From Lysobacter sp. CFH 32150 (GTDB lineage: Bacteria; Pseudomonadota; Gammaproteobacteria; Xanthomonadales; Xanthomonadaceae): a DNA stretch of 64,000 bases. The notes under the pieces are model-generated. The model saw nothing but the letters and a program-made list of their open reading frames with translations, was not told where the DNA came from and searched no databases. Positions 26,071 through 34,588 of this stretch are shown in pieces (the first letter of the stretch is position 1; each line of letters starts with the position of its first letter). The stretch covers positions 558,001 through 622,000 of the forward strand of contig NZ_JALDWJ010000001.1 of NCBI RefSeq assembly GCF_022758295.1, read 5' to 3'. Both the position numbers and the translations under genes were made by a program.

Positions 26071-28512
26071 ATGATGACGCGACCCCTTAACCGCCGCCTG
26101 CTCGCCCTCGCCCTCGCCTCGGCGCTCGCCGCGCCCGCCTGGGCGCAGACGGCCGATCCGTTCGCGCAGGCGTTCACACTCACGCCTACGGCGCCGGATG
26201 CCTTCACCGTCACCGACATCCGCATCGACGGGCTGCAGCGCATCTCCGCCGGCACTGTCTTCACCTACCTGCCGATCGAACGTGGCGACACGATCGATTC
26301 CGCCCGCGCTGCCGAAGCGATCCGCGCGCTGTATAAGACCGGTTTCTTCGAGGACGTCCGCCTCGACCGCCAGGACGGCATCCTCGTCGTCACCGTGGTC
26401 GAGCGTCCGGCGATCAACAAGCTGACGATCACCGGCAACAAGGACATCAAGACCGAGGACCTGACCAAGGGCCTGAAGGACATCGGACTATCCGAAGGCG
26501 AGACCTTCGACCGCCTCAGCCTCGACCGCGTGACCCAGGAACTCACCCGCCAGTACAACAACCGCGGCAAATACAACGTCGAAATCGCCCCAACCATATC
26601 GCGGCTGGACCGCAACCGCGTCGATGTCACGATCGCGATCAAGGAAGGCAAGGCGGCGAAGATCCGGCACATCAACCTGGTCGGCAACGAGAAGTACAAC
26701 GACGAGGCGATCACCGACAGCTGGGAATCGCGCGAACACAACTGGCTGTCCTGGTACAAGCGCGACGACCAGTATTCGCGCGAAAAACTGTCCGGCGACA
26801 TCGAGAAGCTCAACAGCTTCTATCTCGATCGCGGCTACGTCGATTTCAGCCTGGATTCGACCCAGGTCGCGATCAGCCCCGACCGCAGCGACATGTTCAT
26901 CACCGCCGGGCTGACCGAGGGCGACCAGTACAAGATCTCCGACGTCAAGGTCACCGGCGACACGATCCTGCCGCAGGCCGAAGTCGAGAAAATGGTGTTC
27001 GTGAAACCGGGCCAGATCTTCTCGCGTCGCTTGCTGGAATTCAGTTCCGACGCGATTACCGCCTCGCTCGGCAACATCGGCTACGCGTTCGCCCAGGTCA
27101 ACCCGATCCCGGACGTCGACAGCGAAAAGGACACCGTCGCGATCAACATGCAGGTCGTGCCCGGGCCGCGCGTCAACGTGCGCAAGATCGTGTTCAAGGG
27201 CAACTCGCGCACCGCCGACGAAGTGCTGCGCCGTGAAATGCGCCAGTTCGAAGGCGCGTGGTACTCGCAGGCCGCGATCGACCGCTCCAAGGTGCGCCTG
27301 CAGCGGCTTGGTTTCTTCGAGTCGGTCGAGGTCGAGAACAAGCCTGTACCTGGCAGCGACGATCAGGTCGACGTGGTGTTCGACGTCAAGGAAACCACCT
27401 CCGGCAGCTTCATGCTCGGCGTTGGTTATTCGCAATTGAGCGGCATCCAGACTTCGATCCAGCTGTCCGAGAACAACTTCCTCGGCAGCGGCAACCGCGT
27501 GTCGGTCGCCTTCCAGCGCAGCAGTTACCAGAAACGCTACGACTTTTCGTTCACCAACCCCTACTTCACCGACGAGGGCATGTCGCTCGGCTACAACCTG
27601 TGGTGGCGCGAGTTCGACTACTCCAACTTCAACGTCGCGCGCTATTCGACCAACAGCGGCGCAGCGCAAGCATTCCTTGGGTTGCCGATTACCGAGAACG
27701 ACACGGTATCCGCGCTGTTCGGCATCGATAGCAACGAGATCCTGGCGGTGCAGGGCTCCACGCCGCAGCGGATCGTCGATTACGTCGACGCGATCGGCAA
27801 TCGCACCTTCCACTCGTGGCGCACCCAGTTCGGGTATGCCCGCGACACACGCAACGACTATCTGATGCCCTCGCGTGGCGCCTACCACCGCATCGGACTG
27901 GAAAGCACGTTGCCGGGCTCGACCGCTGAATACTACAAGCTCGAATACGACTACTCCCAGTTCTTCCCGCTCAGCAACTGGCTGGTGCTGCACACCAGCC
28001 TGGACCTCGGCTACGGCGACAGTTACGGGGATGCGCATGTCCGCCATTTGTGCACATCCACCTCTGCGGATTGCTCGCCCGCCTCCGCGGATTACATCCG
28101 CACCGTTACCGCCGATGGCCTGCCGTTCTTCGAGAATTTCTACGCTGGCGGCGTGAGTTCCTCGGGGCGGGTGCGCGGCTTCGTTGACAATACGCTTGGC
28201 CCGCGCGCCAGCAGCCTCTTCGGCTTCGCACAGCCGATCGGTGGCTCGCTGAAGACAGTCGGCTCGGTCGAATTCGTGTTCCCAACCTTGTTCGACTCGC
28301 CAGCTGCGCGTATCTCCGCGTTCCTCGATTTCGGCAACGTGTTCGACGGCATCGACAACTTCGATGCGGGCGAATTGCGCGCTTCGGCCGGCGTCGCACT
28401 GGTCTGGCGCTCGCCCATGGGCCCGATCGCGATCAGTTACGCACTGCCGATCCGCAGCGAAGACTTCGATCAGACCGAGCGCCTGCAGTTCACCTTCACC
28501 GGCGGTCTCTGA
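26071..28512 (+). CDS. bamA: Outer membrane protein assembly factor BamA
   Basis: Central component of the BAM complex that inserts beta-barrel proteins into the outer membrane; about 813 aa. A signal peptide (LLALALASALAAPAWAQ) is followed by five POTRA domains (about 45-435; the first begins FTVTDIRIDGLQRISAGTVF) and a 16-stranded barrel with the family motif VRGF in SSGRVRGFVDNTLGP. It ends on Leu after a LQFTFTGG strand rather than the common terminal Phe. Start choice is open among a GTG at 26068 and ATGs at 26071 and 26074. No skp/ompH gene follows before lpxD. Confidence 0.97.
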   Translation: MMTRPLNRRLLALALASALAAPAWAQTADPFAQAFTLTPTAPDAFTVTDIRIDGLQRISAGTVFTYLPIERGDTIDSARAAEAIRALYKTGFFEDVRLDRQDGILVVTVVERPAINKLTITGNKDIKTEDLTKGLKDIGLSEGETFDRLSLDRVTQELTRQYNNRGKYNVEIAPTISRLDRNRVDVTIAIKEGKAAKIRHINLVGNEKYNDEAITDSWESREHNWLSWYKRDDQYSREKLSGDIEKLNSFYLDRGYVDFSLDSTQVAISPDRSDMFITAGLTEGDQYKISDVKVTGDTILPQAEVEKMVFVKPGQIFSRRLLEFSSDAITASLGNIGYAFAQVNPIPDVDSEKDTVAINMQVVPGPRVNVRKIVFKGNSRTADEVLRREMRQFEGAWYSQAAIDRSKVRLQRLGFFESVEVENKPVPGSDDQVDVVFDVKETTSGSFMLGVGYSQLSGIQTSIQLSENNFLGSGNRVSVAFQRSSYQKRYDFSFTNPYFTDEGMSLGYNLWWREFDYSNFNVARYSTNSGAAQAFLGLPITENDTVSALFGIDSNEILAVQGSTPQRIVDYVDAIGNRTFHSWRTQFGYARDTRNDYLMPSRGAYHRIGLESTLPGSTAEYYKLEYDYSQFFPLSNWLVLHTSLDLGYGDSYGDAHVRHLCTSTSADCSPASADYIRTVTADGLPFFENFYAGGVSSSGRVRGFVDNTLGPRASSLFGFAQPIGGSLKTVGSVEFVFPTLFDSPAARISAFLDFGNVFDGIDNFDAGELRASAGVALVWRSPMGPIAISYALPIRSEDFDQTERLQFTFTGGL

Positions 28513-28537
28513 GCACGGCACGCTGGCGATCGCGGTC

Positions 28538-29593
28538 ATGCATCCGACATCGCTCGACGCCAGCACACTCGCCGAGCGTTTCGCGCTCGGCTTGCGTGGC
28601 AACGGCAGCACGCGCGTCAGTGGCGTCGGCACGCTGGCTGGCGCCGGCGCGGAGCAATTGGCCTTCCTTGCCAACCCCAAATACCGGAGCCAGCTCGCTG
28701 CAACGCGCGCCGGCATCGTGGTGATGCGCGAAGAAGACGCGGCGGAGTTCACGGGCACGGCATTGATCGCCAAGGATCCGTACGCAACCTTCGCCAAGAT
28801 CTCGGCGCTGTTCGAGCCGCGCATCGTCCATGCACCCGGCATCCATCCCAGCGCGACGATCGATCCGGACGCGAGCGTGGACGCCAGCGCGCATATCGGT
28901 CCCCATGTCGCAATCGGTGCGCGCAGCCGCATCGGCGCCGACGCCGTCATCGGCCCGGGTTGCGTGATCGGCAACGATTGTGAAATCGGCGCGGGTAGCG
29001 AACTGATCGCGCGCGTCACCCTGGTCACGCGCGTGCGCCTGGGCCAGCGCGTACGCGTGCATCCTGGCGCGGTGCTCGGCGCAGACGGATTCGGCCTGGC
29101 GATGGAAGGTGGTCGCTGGCTCAAGGTCCCGCAACTCGGCGGCGTTGTCGTCGGCGACGATTGCGAAATCGGCGCCAACACCACCATCGATCGTGGCGCG
29201 CTCGAGGACACCGTGCTCGAAGAGGATGTGCGCCTCGACAACCAGATCCAGATCGGCCACAACGTCCGCATCGGCGCACATACGGCGATGGCGGGCTGCT
29301 CGGCGGTCGCTGGCAGCGCGAAAATCGGCCGCTACTGCCTGATCGGCGGCAGTGCTGGCGTGCTCGGGCACCTGGAACTGTGCGATCGCGTCATCATCAC
29401 GGCGATGACACTGGTCACGCATTCGATCCGCGAACCCGGCGAATACTCCTCCGGCACGCCATTGATGGACAATCGCAGCTGGCGCAAGAACGCCGCCCGT
29501 TTCAAGCAACTCGACAGGATCGCGCGGCGCCTCGGCGGCAAGGCCGACGAAGCAAAAGGCAATCATGCTGCCGACAAGGACCAAGAAGAATGA
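28538..29593 (+). CDS. lpxD: UDP-3-O-(3-hydroxyacyl)glucosamine N-acyltransferase
   Basis: Third step of lipid A synthesis; 351 aa homotrimeric left-handed beta-helix. The N-terminal uridine-binding domain (LAFLANPKYRSQLAATRAG) precedes many hexapeptide repeats (IGARSRIGADAVIGPG, IGNDCEIGAGS). The catalytic His is in NQIQIGHNVRIGAHTAMAG, preceded by GANTTIDRGAL. I chose the ATG at 28538 (MHPTSLDASTLAERF); a longer in-frame reading begins inside bamA. Its stop overlaps fabZ (ATGA). Confidence 0.96.
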   Translation: MHPTSLDASTLAERFALGLRGNGSTRVSGVGTLAGAGAEQLAFLANPKYRSQLAATRAGIVVMREEDAAEFTGTALIAKDPYATFAKISALFEPRIVHAPGIHPSATIDPDASVDASAHIGPHVAIGARSRIGADAVIGPGCVIGNDCEIGAGSELIARVTLVTRVRLGQRVRVHPGAVLGADGFGLAMEGGRWLKVPQLGGVVVGDDCEIGANTTIDRGALEDTVLEEDVRLDNQIQIGHNVRIGAHTAMAGCSAVAGSAKIGRYCLIGGSAGVLGHLELCDRVIITAMTLVTHSIREPGEYSSGTPLMDNRSWRKNAARFKQLDRIARRLGGKADEAKGNHAADKDQEE

Positions 29594-30060
29594 GTTCAGA
29601 CGTACCTGCTTCAGGCATTTCGCTTCCGCTCGATGTGGTGGCGATCCAGAAACTGCTGCCGCATCGCTACCCGTTCCTGCTCGTCGATCGCGTGGTCGAG
29701 TTCGAGCCCCATCAGCGAGTGCTCTGCTACAAGAACGTCACCGGCAACGAACCCTTCTTCGAAGGCCATTTCCCTGGACACCCGGTGATGCCAGGCGTGC
29801 TGGTGATCGAAGCGCTGGCGCAGGCCGGCGGCATCCTCACCCAGTTGACCACGCAGATGACCGCCGATGGCCGGTTGTTCTACCTGGTCAAGATCGACAG
29901 CGCAAAATTCAGCAAGATGGTGGTGCCGGGAGACCGGCTCGATCTCGAAGTCACCATCGTCCGCAACATCCGCAACATGACGCTTTATTCCGGCATCGCA
30001 CGCGTCGACGGCAAGCAAGTCGCCTGCGCGGAAATCCTCTGCGCCGAGGTCAAGAGCTGA
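29590..30060 (+). CDS. fabZ: 3-Hydroxyacyl-ACP dehydratase
   Basis: Hot-dog-fold dehydratase of fatty acid synthesis, 156 aa. [14 protein letters not shown] and [20 protein letters not shown] carry the catalytic His and Glu. It competes with LpxA/LpxD for 3-hydroxyacyl-ACP, so its position between lpxD and lpxA is functionally meaningful. The start at 29590 is coupled to lpxD by ATGA, and lpxA follows after 3 bp. Confidence 0.97.
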   Translation: MSSDVPASGISLPLDVVAIQKLLPHRYPFLLVDRVVEFEPHQRVLCYKNVTGNEPFFEGHFPGHPVMPGVLVIEALAQAGGILTQLTTQMTADGRLFYLVKIDSAKFSKMVVPGDRLDLEVTIVRNIRNMTLYSGIARVDGKQVACAEILCAEVKS

Positions 30061-30063
30061 GCG

Positions 30064-30843
30064 ATGCCTGCGATCCATCCAAGCGCATTGATCGACCCGG
30101 CGGCGAAACTCGGCGCCAACGTCCGCGTCGGTGCGTACAGCGTGATCGGCGCCGACGTCGAAATCGGCGACGGCACCATCATCGGTCCGCATTGCACCAT
30201 CGACGGCCCCACCCGGATCGGCCGCGACAACCACATCCACGGCCACGCCTCGATCGGCGGCGATCCGCAGGACAAGAAATTCGCCGGCGAACGCACTGAA
30301 CTGGTGATCGGCGATCGCAACAGCATCCGCGAATTCGTCACCATCAGCCGCGGCACCGGCAACGGCGGCGGCATCACCCGCATCGGCAACGACAACTGGC
30401 TGCTGGCCTACACCCATGTCGCCCACGATTGCCAGGTCGGCAGCCATTGCGTGTTTTCCAACAACGCGACGCTCGCGGGCCATGTCGAGGTCGCCGATCA
30501 CGTCATCCTCAGCGGATTCGTCGGCGTGCACCAGTTCTGCCGGATCGGCGCGCACGCGTTCATTGGCATGGGTGCGTTCGTCAATGGTGACGTGCCACCG
30601 TTCGTGATGGTCGCGCAGGAAGGCTACGGCCGGCCTCGTGGCATCAACGCCGAGGGCCTGAAGCGCCGTGGCTTCGATGCCGAACGCATCGGTGCGATCA
30701 AGCGTGCGTACCGCGCTTTGTATGTTTCCGGCGCCAAGCTCGACGAAGCGAAGCAGCAGCTCGCGGAGCTCGCGCAGAACAGCGATGACGTGCGCGCCGT
30801 CCTGGACTTCATCGAGCGCGGCGAGCGGCCGCTGCTGCGTTGA
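30064..30843 (+). CDS. lpxA: UDP-N-acetylglucosamine acyltransferase
   Basis: First step of lipid A synthesis; 259 aa, cytoplasmic trimer. It begins [20 protein letters not shown] and consists of hexapeptide repeats forming a left-handed helix. The catalytic His is in [16 protein letters not shown] (about residue 120), and the C-terminal helical domain includes [20 protein letters not shown]. Length matches the E. coli enzyme (262 aa). Confidence 0.97.
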   Translation: MPAIHPSALIDPAAKLGANVRVGAYSVIGADVEIGDGTIIGPHCTIDGPTRIGRDNHIHGHASIGGDPQDKKFAGERTELVIGDRNSIREFVTISRGTGNGGGITRIGNDNWLLAYTHVAHDCQVGSHCVFSNNATLAGHVEVADHVILSGFVGVHQFCRIGAHAFIGMGAFVNGDVPPFVMVAQEGYGRPRGINAEGLKRRGFDAERIGAIKRAYRALYVSGAKLDEAKQQLAELAQNSDDVRAVLDFIERGERPLLR

Positions 30844-30859
30844 CCGGACTGCCGTCGGG

Positions 30860-32014
30860 ATGAAGATCGCACTGGTCGCTGGCGAGGCCTCGGGCGATTT
30901 GCTCGGCGCCGGCCTCATCGCCGAATTGCGCAAGCGTTTCCCGCAAGCCGAATTTGGCGGCGTCGGCGGCGACGCGATGCGTGCGGCCGGGCTCGACGCC
31001 TGGCACGATGCTTCCGAGCTCGCAGTCATGGGCTTGGCGGAGGTCCTGCACCACCTGCCCCGCCTGCTGCGATTGCGTCGCGATGTACGCGAACGCGTAC
31101 TGGCCTGGCGACCGGATGTATTCATCGGCATCGATGCCCCAGATTTCAATCTCGGCGTCGAAAAATGGCTGAAGCAGCGCGATATCCGCACCGTGCATTA
31201 CGTCAGCCCTTCGGTGTGGGCCTGGCGCGAGAATCGTGCGGAAAAAATCGGTCGCAGCGCGGATCGCGTGTTGTGCCTGTTCCCGATGGAACCGCCGATC
31301 TACGCGAAACACCACATCGATGCCCGCTTCGTCGGCCACCCGCTGGCGGACGAAATGCCCTTGGAGCCAGACCGCACCGCCGCACGCCGGCAACTTGGCC
31401 TGGATCACGATCGCCCGGTGTTGGCATTGCTGCCGGGTTCGCGCGTCGGTGAAATCGAACGCCTCGGCAACGACTTCCTCGCCGCTGCGGCGCGCGTGCT
31501 TGCCAGTGCGCCGGGATTGCAGATCGTCGTGCCGATGGCCAACACGCACGCCCAAGCGGCATTCCAGCGCGTGTTGACGACACATCCCGACGCGGACGCG
31601 CTGGCACCGGCGCTGCGCGAGATCGTGGGCCACGCACGCACGCTGATGATCGCCAGCGACGTGGTGCTGCTCGCCTCCGGCACCGCGACCTTGGAGGCGA
31701 TGCTGGCGAAGCGGCCGATGGTGGTCGCCTACAAGGTCGCGTCGCTGACCTATGCCATGGTGAAACTGTTCGGCCTGCTGAAAGTCGAGAATGTCTCGCT
31801 CCCGAACGTACTGGCCGGCGAACGCGTCGTGCCGGAACTGATGCAGCACGACTGCACGCCCGAAAAACTCGCCGACGCCACCTTGGCCTTCCTGCGCGAT
31901 CCTGATGCCACTGCGGCCCTGCAGCCCCGTTTCCGCGAACTGCATCTGCAGCTACGCCAGGACGCATCGGCACGTGCGGCGGATGCAGTTGCGGAATTGC
32001 TGGCGCGACCGTAG
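30860..32014 (+). CDS. lpxB: Lipid-A-disaccharide synthase
   Basis: GT19 glycosyltransferase of 384 aa that joins lipid X to UDP-diacylglucosamine at the inner membrane. It begins MKIALVAGEASGDLLGAGLI, with FGGVGGDAMRAAGL, DAPDFNLG, YVSPSVWAWRENRAEKI, FPMEPPIY, FVGHPLADEMP and LPGSRVGEIERLG. The ATG at 30860 gives the conserved N-terminus; an in-frame upstream start at 30668 lies within lpxA and is rejected. Confidence 0.97.
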   Translation: MKIALVAGEASGDLLGAGLIAELRKRFPQAEFGGVGGDAMRAAGLDAWHDASELAVMGLAEVLHHLPRLLRLRRDVRERVLAWRPDVFIGIDAPDFNLGVEKWLKQRDIRTVHYVSPSVWAWRENRAEKIGRSADRVLCLFPMEPPIYAKHHIDARFVGHPLADEMPLEPDRTAARRQLGLDHDRPVLALLPGSRVGEIERLGNDFLAAAARVLASAPGLQIVVPMANTHAQAAFQRVLTTHPDADALAPALREIVGHARTLMIASDVVLLASGTATLEAMLAKRPMVVAYKVASLTYAMVKLFGLLKVENVSLPNVLAGERVVPELMQHDCTPEKLADATLAFLRDPDATAALQPRFRELHLQLRQDASARAADAVAELLARP

Positions 32015-32098
32015 AAACGCCTTGCGTGAATGGGCTGGCCCATAGCAAGCTCCGCGCAACCAAAAACAGACTTCACCGCGCGGGGCGACGAAAAGGAC

Positions 32099-32719
32099 AT
32101 GCCGGCCGATTCCCCATTCGCGACCCCGGATTCCCGGTCACTGCGCATCGCCGGCATCGATGAAGCCGGACGCGGACCGCTGGCAGGACCGGTCGTGGTC
32201 GCTGCGGTGGTGTTCCCGCCAGGCCGCACGCCGATCAACGGCCTGGCCGATTCCAAACAGTTGAACGCCGAACGCCGCGAGGAACTGTACCCGCGCATCA
32301 TCGAACGCGCACTCGCCTTCCACATCGTCTTCATCGAGGCCGAGGAGATCGACCGCCTCAACATCTACCAAGCCACGATGCTAGGCATGCGCCGCGCACT
32401 CGAAGGCGTCGTGCACGTGGCCGAACTCGCCCGCATCGACGGCAACGCGCTCCCGCGAGAGTTACCGTGCCGTGCCGAAGCCATCATCGGCGGCGACGCC
32501 AGCGATCGCTCGATCATGGCCGCATCGATCCTCGCCAAGGTTGCACGCGATCGACACATGCGCACGCTGCACGCGCAGTGGCCCGTGTACGGTTTCGACG
32601 AGCACAAGGGTTATTCGACGCCTGCGCACCTCGCCGCACTGCGCGAACACGGGCCGTGCCCACAACACCGCCGCAGCTTCGCCCCGGTGTTCGCGACGCT
32701 GCAGCGCGAATTGGTCTGA
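32099..32719 (+). CDS. rnhB: Ribonuclease HII
   Basis: Removes ribonucleotides from RNA-DNA hybrids; 206 aa. The DEG motif is [15 protein letters not shown], and the other acidic residues lie in [19 protein letters not shown] (Asp). The C-terminal [18 protein letters not shown] is typical. The ATG at 32099 is nearest the conserved start; an alternative ATG at 32030 would add 23 residues. Last gene of the lpx cluster proper; the dnaE-accA pair that often follows directly is displaced by about 1.9 kb of accessory sequence. Confidence 0.96.
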   Translation: MPADSPFATPDSRSLRIAGIDEAGRGPLAGPVVVAAVVFPPGRTPINGLADSKQLNAERREELYPRIIERALAFHIVFIEAEEIDRLNIYQATMLGMRRALEGVVHVAELARIDGNALPRELPCRAEAIIGGDASDRSIMAASILAKVARDRHMRTLHAQWPVYGFDEHKGYSTPAHLAALREHGPCPQHRRSFAPVFATLQRELV

Positions 32720-32777
32720 TCACTTCACCAATCGCCAGGGCAGGTCGCGATAGGTGAACCCGGGCTCATGCGACCGG

Positions 32778-33122
32778 TCAGTGCGCCTTATCTCTCACTT
32801 CACGCACTTCGGCGACGAAGCGATAGCCATGCCGCGGCACGGTTTCGATATATCGCGGCGCCGTCCGTTCGTCGCCCAGCGCGTTACGCAGCAGGGTGAC
32901 GATGCGATTCAAGGTCGAGGGGGTGACGTGGCGATGTCCCCAGACGGCGTCGAGCAGTTCGTCGCGCTCACACAGGTGCCCGGGGTGCGCCACCATCTGG
33001 CCGAGCACGGCAATCGCCTTCGGCTCGAGGTTGATGACTTCGCCGCCATGGCTCAACCTGGCCGCCTCCGGATCGAAGTGGAAGTCGCCGAATTCGTATG
33101 CGATGTGGGCGGCAGGATGCAT
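32778..33122 (-). CDS. Stand-alone winged-helix DNA-binding protein (OmpR/CadC-type Trans_reg_C)
   Basis: Only 114 aa, made up almost entirely of one winged-helix domain. It contains FGDFHFDPEAARLSHGGEVI, LEPKAIAVLGQMVAHPGHLC, LLDAVWGHRHVTPSTLNRIV and the wing PRYIETVPRHGYRFVAEV. Such domains usually begin longer CadC/ToxR-like regulators with a membrane and sensor part; none is present here. Past the stop, in another frame (32720-32794), an open stretch ends FTYRDLPWRLVK, which could be the C-terminus of a former longer protein. It may be a genuine small regulator or a truncated relic. Confidence 0.7.
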   Translation of the reverse strand: MHPAAHIAYEFGDFHFDPEAARLSHGGEVINLEPKAIAVLGQMVAHPGHLCERDELLDAVWGHRHVTPSTLNRIVTLLRNALGDERTAPRYIETVPRHGYRFVAEVREVRDKAH

Positions 33123-33365
33123 CTGTCATACCTCACCGGCCGAAAAGTGGAGCCGGAGGCCTAGCAGGGGAAACGCACGTTGCGGCGCGACACGGACATC
33201 GCCGCGTGGAACCTCCGGGCAGGCCCAACGGCACCCTGACTTCCGCCAAAGGACAAATCCGATGCAACGGCGCATCATTGCCATGCATCCAAAGAGATGT
33301 GGGTCGCGCGCATGCCGGCCGATGCGCGCCCACCCCCGCCCAGGCCGATCCGAGCGAGGTGTGCC

Positions 33366-33995
33366 ATGCGCCCTTCCGCTACCCTTCCGAATGACGAACC
33401 GCTGCCGTTCGCCAAAGCGAGCGCTCCGGCGCAACGCATGCCAATCGGCCTGTCGTTGCGCGGCGAAGCAGTTGCGCAATTCGACGCACTGCTGCATGAA
33501 CTCAACCCGGATGCTGTGCGCGTCGACCCCGAGCGCGTGCAGAACCTGTGCGTGTGGCTGGCATCGCTGCCGCCGCAGGCCGCACACGACGTGCTCGACC
33601 GCCGCCTGCGCCGGATGGAGCAACTGCGCACGATGCTCGAGGATGCCGACTGGGATGCCGACGAGGCCATTCGCGTGCGCCTGCGCAAGCTGTTCGCCTA
33701 CATCGACCAGGACAACGACCTGATCCCGGATCGCGAGCCGCTGCTCGGCCTGCTCGACGACGTGCTGCTGATCGAACTGGCGTGGCCGGCGTTCGTCACC
33801 GAAGCCGAGGATTACCGCGATTTCTGCGCCTACCGTAACGAGGAGCATCCGCACGGCAACGGCGATGAACAACGCCAAGCCTGGATCCGCGACCGCCTGG
33901 CCGAGATCGCGTTGTGGCAACACCATCTGCGCGTCAACGACAGCCACTACGCCTATAGCGGTCACTCGGAGCAGTCGTTCCATATCGGCGGCTGA
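33366..33995 (+). CDS. YkvA-like (DUF1232) protein
   Basis: Protein of 209 aa. A helical N-terminal part is followed near residue 110 by RKLFAYIDQDNDLIPDREPL then LGLLDDVLLIELAWP, the pattern of DUF1232/YkvA proteins (D-LIPD-P-LG-LDD). DUF1232 is usually membrane-associated; this copy is more polar. Function unknown. I chose the ATG at 33366 with GAGGTG upstream; an in-frame codon at 33297 adds a Pro-rich stretch that looks non-coding. Its last 104 bp are part of a perfect tandem duplication. Confidence 0.65.
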   Translation: MRPSATLPNDEPLPFAKASAPAQRMPIGLSLRGEAVAQFDALLHELNPDAVRVDPERVQNLCVWLASLPPQAAHDVLDRRLRRMEQLRTMLEDADWDADEAIRVRLRKLFAYIDQDNDLIPDREPLLGLLDDVLLIELAWPAFVTEAEDYRDFCAYRNEEHPHGNGDEQRQAWIRDRLAEIALWQHHLRVNDSHYAYSGHSEQSFHIGG

Positions 33996-34139
33996 CGGCC
34001 TGAGCGACCGCGACTGGACGCTGGAAGACGCGGTCGTCGCCCAGGGCAGGCTCCTGGTCGATTACGTTCGCGGCAGCCGCCGCGACCTGATCGCGGACAC
34101 CATGCCAAAGGTGGGCCGCCTCGACGACGCCGTGGTCGT
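33892..34139. repeat. Tandem duplication, copy 1 (248 bp)
   Basis: First copy of a 248-bp unit. It covers the last 104 bp of the YkvA-like gene and the region after it. By eye it is identical to the adjoining copy at every base. Confidence 0.95.
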
Positions 34140-34140
34140 A
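33996..34140 (+). pseudogene. Fragment of a second YkvA/DUF1232-like gene
   Basis: The frame after the YkvA-like stop encodes GLSDRDWTLEDAVVAQG, LLVDYVRGSRRDLIADTM and PKVGRLDDAVVV. This matches the upstream gene's own core (LIPDREPLLGLLDDVLLI) as a paralogue: LI-x-D-x2-P-x2-G-x-LDD. There is no start codon in frame and the reading is broken at the duplication junction. The same fragment recurs at 34244-34388. After the second copy a shifted frame reads YRLARRVGNDSYLTPPP, which may be its old continuation. Confidence 0.5.
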
Positions 34141-34387
34141 CCGCCTGGCCGAGATCGCGTTGTGGCAACACCATCTGCGCGTCAACGACAGCCACTACGC
34201 CTATAGCGGTCACTCGGAGCAGTCGTTCCATATCGGCGGCTGACGGCCTGAGCGACCGCGACTGGACGCTGGAAGACGCGGTCGTCGCCCAGGGCAGGCT
34301 CCTGGTCGATTACGTTCGCGGCAGCCGCCGCGACCTGATCGCGGACACCATGCCAAAGGTGGGCCGCCTCGACGACGCCGTGGTCGT
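34140..34387. repeat. Tandem duplication, copy 2 (248 bp)
   Basis: Second, identical copy, followed by an 11-bp partial third copy (ACCGCCTGGCC, 34388-34398). The same 11 bp start both full copies, so the duplication has 11-bp homology at its junctions. The unit length is not a multiple of 3. The remaining DNA to dnaE (34399-34588) holds only a GGGCGCAC...GTGCGCCC hairpin near 34475-34500. Confidence 0.95.
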
Positions 34388-34588
34388 ACCGCCTGGCCCG
34401 TCGGGTCGGCAACGACAGCTACCTGACCCCGCCGCCAGCGCATTTCCGCGTCTGCTGAACCAGGTTTTCCCTGGGGCGCACGCCATTCCGAGTGCGCCCG
34501 GCGGGATGGCTGATGTCAAGCCTTGTCCGGGCGGGACCGGGGGCCTACCCTGCTGATTCCGCACGCTCCATCTCCCTTCCGGGAAGGC

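Noticed and set aside
26488-29271. A 927-codon minus-strand open frame opposite bamA and lpxD
   Set aside because: It is antisense to two clearly recognisable essential genes and has no Shine-Dalgarno or family motif.
33892-34398. The tandem repeat as a CRISPR array or satellite
   Set aside because: There are only two full units of 248 bp with no short direct repeats and spacers; it is a simple duplication.
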